This document shows positions 61,240 through 64,000 of a DNA stretch of 64,000 nt, one piece after another. Below the pieces are notes generated by a model that saw nothing but the letters and a program-made list of their open reading frames with translations, searched no databases and was not told where the DNA came from. Both the position numbers and the translations under genes were made by a program. This DNA is from Terriglobia bacterium (lineage in GTDB: Bacteria > Acidobacteriota > Terriglobia > Acidiferrales > UBA7541), in the NCBI GenBank assembly GCA_020073585.1, contig JAIQEV010000002.1, positions 62,001 to 126,000 on the forward strand. The letters are read 5' to 3'. Numbering within the stretch: position 1 is the stretch's first letter; every line of letters begins with the position of its first letter.

Positions 61240-62710
61240 TGGGACCGGCTGTCAGTATCTCTCCTACAGCATCCGCGAATTTCAGCGTGATCGGCATCCC
61301 GTCGCCAAAAATGCAGGTGTTGTAATTGAGTTTGGTGAGGGCAAGAATGTCCTTCAGCACCACGTTGATGTCCGCGTCACCTTTATTAATGTCGATGATC
61401 AGGGGATTGGGAACTTCCCGCCCTGGGTAGGTTTGAATGCGCGGCGTCCAGCCGCGCGTCCAGAGATGGGCGCTACGCTCGCCCCGGATGTTTGCCAGTC
61501 CGCGCAGCACGGGATTCTGGCCTTTGCGGTAGAGCTTCAGGTTTTTCTCTTCCCGGATGCGGACGCCGACCATGCTCGTTGCAGTACCGGCCGCATCGCT
61601 GAATCCCTGCCATTCGTTAGGCTCAAAACGCACTTTGCCGTGGATGAACATTTCCTTGGGCGGCCCGCCCGCTTTCCTGGTGTAGGACTTGATTGCCAGC
61701 TCCCCCAGCGCCTTGGCCGCCGCATAGCTCAAATGAAAATCGCCGGTCTCGTCGTTGTACCAGGGACCGAGCGCTCCCTTGAAGACCACTCCGTCGCCGG
61801 AGTCGAGAAACATCTGCGCCGCGCAGCAGGCATTCTTGGAGGTTCCGGTGGTCTCATCCTTCTTAAACACCAGGCCGACATAGCACACGCCGTCGCGGAT
61901 ATCCGCCACTTTCCATGGTCGCCCTCCCACCTTGTAGAAGATGGCGGTGCAAAGATTCCAGGCGATCTCCGATTGGCGCGCTGCGGCGCGCGCGTCAAAG
62001 TCGCTGTCGCTGGGCTTGCGGATATTGGAAAGCGTGCTCTCCTTGACGATTTGCGTCAGCACCATGTCATCCAGAAGTCTGGCCTTGAGCTGATTGTGGA
62101 ACTGCTCCTCGTAGACGTAGGGTTCCGCCTCGCGGTCCATCTCCGGGAACAGGGAACGTGTTTCATAGAAGGTCTTCGCCTGCTTTGCCTGCTTGAAGGC
62201 TCTCAGGGCCTGCTGCCGAACCTCGGGCTCGACAACGGAATTGGGGCGGCAATACTTCCACACCCGGTCAGGAACCACGACAAACCACAGCTCGGGCTTC
62301 TCCGTCTCCTCGCGTATCGCCTCAAGAATGCGCTTTGCAAACACGCTCACGGTTCCGTACACGCGCAGGTGCGGCTCGTCGAGATAGAGATGTTCGTCAA
62401 TCTCGGCGTCCGTTACCGTGAGCGTGAGCAGGGGTTTGGTATTCCAGCGCGAGCGGAACACGGTCTCAAAGCCGGGAAACGGCGGACGCCCGAGCAGCGG
62501 TGTTGCGTTGAAGACAGGGCGCTGTACCCATTCCACCCAGCGCTCAAAGCACTTGATGCCGGTTTCCGTGCCGATCACGCCCGCCTTGATTCCATACGGT
62601 TTGCTTTCGTCGAGGGGTCCGAACAGGGTCAGGCCATCGCGCGGATCCTCCATCGCCTGACCGTGCCTGAAGAGCAGACGCGGCTCCGGAATGTAAATGA
62701 GGTCTTTCAT
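61199..62710 (-). CDS. Short prokaryotic Argonaute (MID-PIWI), SPARTA-type
   Basis: 503 residues, the size of short pAgos that have only MID and PIWI domains. MID-like start: KPYGIKAGVIGT and PPFPGFE. PIWI-like part: WNLCTAIFYKVGGRPWKVADIRDGVCYVGLVF, where the first catalytic Asp is replaced, and the family-typical end TLKFADAVGEILTAGP. Catalytically dead PIWI is expected, used as a guide-directed sensor. It overlaps the TIR-APAZ gene by ATGA (62707-62710). SPARTA systems of this kind deplete NAD after sensing invader nucleic acid. Confidence 0.87.
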   Translation of the reverse strand: MKDLIYIPEPRLLFRHGQAMEDPRDGLTLFGPLDESKPYGIKAGVIGTETGIKCFERWVEWVQRPVFNATPLLGRPPFPGFETVFRSRWNTKPLLTLTVTDAEIDEHLYLDEPHLRVYGTVSVFAKRILEAIREETEKPELWFVVVPDRVWKYCRPNSVVEPEVRQQALRAFKQAKQAKTFYETRSLFPEMDREAEPYVYEEQFHNQLKARLLDDMVLTQIVKESTLSNIRKPSDSDFDARAAARQSEIAWNLCTAIFYKVGGRPWKVADIRDGVCYVGLVFKKDETTGTSKNACCAAQMFLDSGDGVVFKGALGPWYNDETGDFHLSYAAAKALGELAIKSYTRKAGGPPKEMFIHGKVRFEPNEWQGFSDAAGTATSMVGVRIREEKNLKLYRKGQNPVLRGLANIRGERSAHLWTRGWTPRIQTYPGREVPNPLIIDINKGDADINVVLKDILALTKLNYNTCIFGDGMPITLKFADAVGEILTAGPIKDVPPLPFGHYI

Positions 62711-64000
62711 TGCTCCCCGCCTTCCGGTGCGCCGTCCTCAAAAGCGTCGTCGTCGCGGGAGTCCCGCCCGTAGTCATCGGCGGTTTCGTCATCCTCCGAG
62801 AATCGCAGTAGCTGCGGATCGGTGTAGGACACCGGGCTGCAGAACGGCAATGGAGTCGGTGGGATCGACAGGCTGGCCTTGCTTCCGAGCTTCACCGTGA
62901 TTTTATCCGCGCCGTCGCACAGATACGTGGCGGCGGCAAGCGTGCGGTCGCGCCATTCGTCATTCCACCAGGATTTGCACTGGCTGCGCCGGGCGGAGGC
63001 CAGCTTTTTCTTGCTCTCCCAGATGGTGGTGCCGTCGTTCGTAAACAGGACATGCGATTTGAATATGTAGGCAAGCATGGGATGGACAAGCGGCCGTGCC
63101 TGCACTGCATAGTGCCAGAGCCGCTTGACGCTCACTCCGGTCGTGGGGTTTGTCCTGGTGCTGTATCCGACCATCGCGCGGTAGGTTCTCTCGCCGTCCA
63201 CGCCCGTGAAGAAAACCTTGTCATTGGGCACGCGGTCTTTGGGGAAGTAGAAGCATTTGACCTTGTTCGCCAGCTCATACACCGGCAGCTTGCGCTCGGC
63301 GAGCATCTGCTCCCAGGCAACGCGCAGAAGCTGAAACAAATGTTTCCCGAAGGTGGATTTGGGTTCCGCCAGCAGGCCCGCCACTTCGAGCGGATCGCCC
63401 GCCTTGGTAATGTACATTTCCGGGCCGAGTTTTCCGTCGAAGTCCGAGGCTTCGGCGAAGGTGATCAGAAACATCCCGTCCTGCACTGCCGGGTATGGAA
63501 GCGTGGGAGCTACTTCCAGTACGCCGATGCTTTTTCGCGAGAGCGAGTGGAAATAAATATGTGTGGGCAGCGTAATCGGAAACCAGTTGGAGAGGTACTC
63601 CTCGGGCTCCTTACGCAATCCCTGCTCGGCGCTGAACTGCGTGCGCCACCACTCGTTGACTGCCGTCCGGTTGAATTTCGGGTCCTTGGGAACTTTGTCT
63701 TCTTCGAGTTTTTCTAGCAGCTTGGCAAGCCCAGCACCCCAGGATGGCGCGCACGGGACGGTATTGATCCGGGTGATTTCGATGGTGGTATCACCGTGCG
63801 GCAAATCGTCGATGTGCAGCGGGATGACGAAGTCCTTCAGTTTTTCCTTTTTGGCTACGCCTTGCGCGAAATGCAGCTCCTTGAGCGGGCCGTCCTTGGC
63901 ATTCGATGTCCGGGAGAGAACGTAGAGCACCTTGACCGCGCGGGTTTTGATCACCTCTTCGATATCGTCCCAGAACACCTCGCCGCCAAGAAGCTTCGTA
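62707..64000 (-). CDS. TIR-APAZ protein of the SPARTA system, 5' end off the window
   Basis: At least 431 codons are in view; the frame is open to the right edge, so the N-terminus is missing. The visible N-terminal part is a TIR domain (VKVLYVLSRTSNAKDGPLKELHFAQG) in which the Glu of KELHFA is the likely NADase catalytic residue. The following APAZ-like region (WFPITLPTHIYFHSLSRKSIG; YEIFKSHV-type strand LAYIFKSHVLF) binds the short Argonaute. The acidic C-terminus is DDDAFEDGAPEGGEQ. Coupled to the pAgo gene. A GTG at 63978 exists but would delete part of the TIR fold, so the true start lies beyond the edge. Confidence 0.85.
   Translation of the reverse strand, partial: TKLLGGEVFWDDIEEVIKTRAVKVLYVLSRTSNAKDGPLKELHFAQGVAKKEKLKDFVIPLHIDDLPHGDTTIEITRINTVPCAPSWGAGLAKLLEKLEEDKVPKDPKFNRTAVNEWWRTQFSAEQGLRKEPEEYLSNWFPITLPTHIYFHSLSRKSIGVLEVAPTLPYPAVQDGMFLITFAEASDFDGKLGPEMYITKAGDPLEVAGLLAEPKSTFGKHLFQLLRVAWEQMLAERKLPVYELANKVKCFYFPKDRVPNDKVFFTGVDGERTYRAMVGYSTRTNPTTGVSVKRLWHYAVQARPLVHPMLAYIFKSHVLFTNDGTTIWESKKKLASARRSQCKSWWNDEWRDRTLAAATYLCDGADKITVKLGSKASLSIPPTPLPFCSPVSYTDPQLLRFSEDDETADDYGRDSRDDDAFEDGAPEGGEQ

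Noticed and set aside
61208-62773. 521-residue plus-strand open frame
   Set aside because: Antisense shadow of the short Argonaute gene; no recognisable domain or ribosome site.

Overview
The window looks like a chromosomal segment of an Acidobacteriota bacterium (Terriglobia-like). The evidence is a large Oar/CarO-type TonB-dependent receptor with an N-terminal carboxypeptidase-regulatory-like domain, a high-GC backbone, and an acidobacterial-looking zinc anti-sigma protein. The taxon is inferred from protein character only.

Region 1 (1-9.4 kb) is a glycan-use locus: a TonB receptor (cut by the left edge), a secreted clan GH-D alpha-galactosidase with a PKD domain, a DeoR-family repressor, and a secreted GH2 exo-beta-glucosaminidase-like enzyme. 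An AgaR-like repeat lies in front of the repressor and the GH2 gene.

Region 2 (9.5-26.0 kb) is a genomic island at a tRNA-Ala(TGC) gene. The intact tRNA is at 25930-26005. A displaced 3' half of a tRNA-Ala lies at 9502-9549, at the other end of the island. A third att-like junction with about 145 bp of shared flank at 19125-19273 divides the island into two stacked units. Unit A carries a HTH protein, an AbiE-like toxin-antitoxin pair, a bacterial ubiquitin-like conjugation operon (Ubl, E2-like, E1-JAB fusion, DUF6527, with DUF3892, HNH and YdjM-like genes upstream) and a divergent XRE/ImmA regulator pair. Unit B carries a DUF3800 protein, a zinc-ribbon repeat protein, an AT-rich radical SAM gene between direct repeats, a dhaK remnant, an inositol-phosphatase-family gene and a tyrosine recombinase.

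Region 3 (26.0-44.4 kb) is the core of an integrative conjugative element: integrase, excisionase, RepB-type primase, VirB11, VirD4, a probable relaxosome block, and VirB8/6/5/10/9/4/3/2 in a translationally coupled minus-strand array. A divergent sigma/anti-sigma pair faces the array; the anti-sigma gene appears to start at CTG.

Region 4 (44.5-64 kb) is a defence-rich cargo region. It holds SbcC/SbcD-like proteins with an S41 peptidase and a membrane-anchored TPR-CHAT protease; a PHP-SMC-type ATPase followed by a small caspase-like protease; plasmid-type SSB and ArdC genes with structured leaders; three PD-(D/E)XK-type nuclease candidates; and a SPARTA-type short Argonaute/TIR-APAZ pair that runs off the right edge. 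SSB and ArdC this far right suggest the conjugative element extends past the window.

How it fits together: mobile DNA has built up next to a tRNA-Ala gene, and most cargo genes are immune-type modules. The least familiar arrangements are the CHAT-S41-SbcDC cluster, the extended Ubl operon under a likely DNA-damage-type XRE/ImmA switch, and the tandem zinc-ribbon protein.
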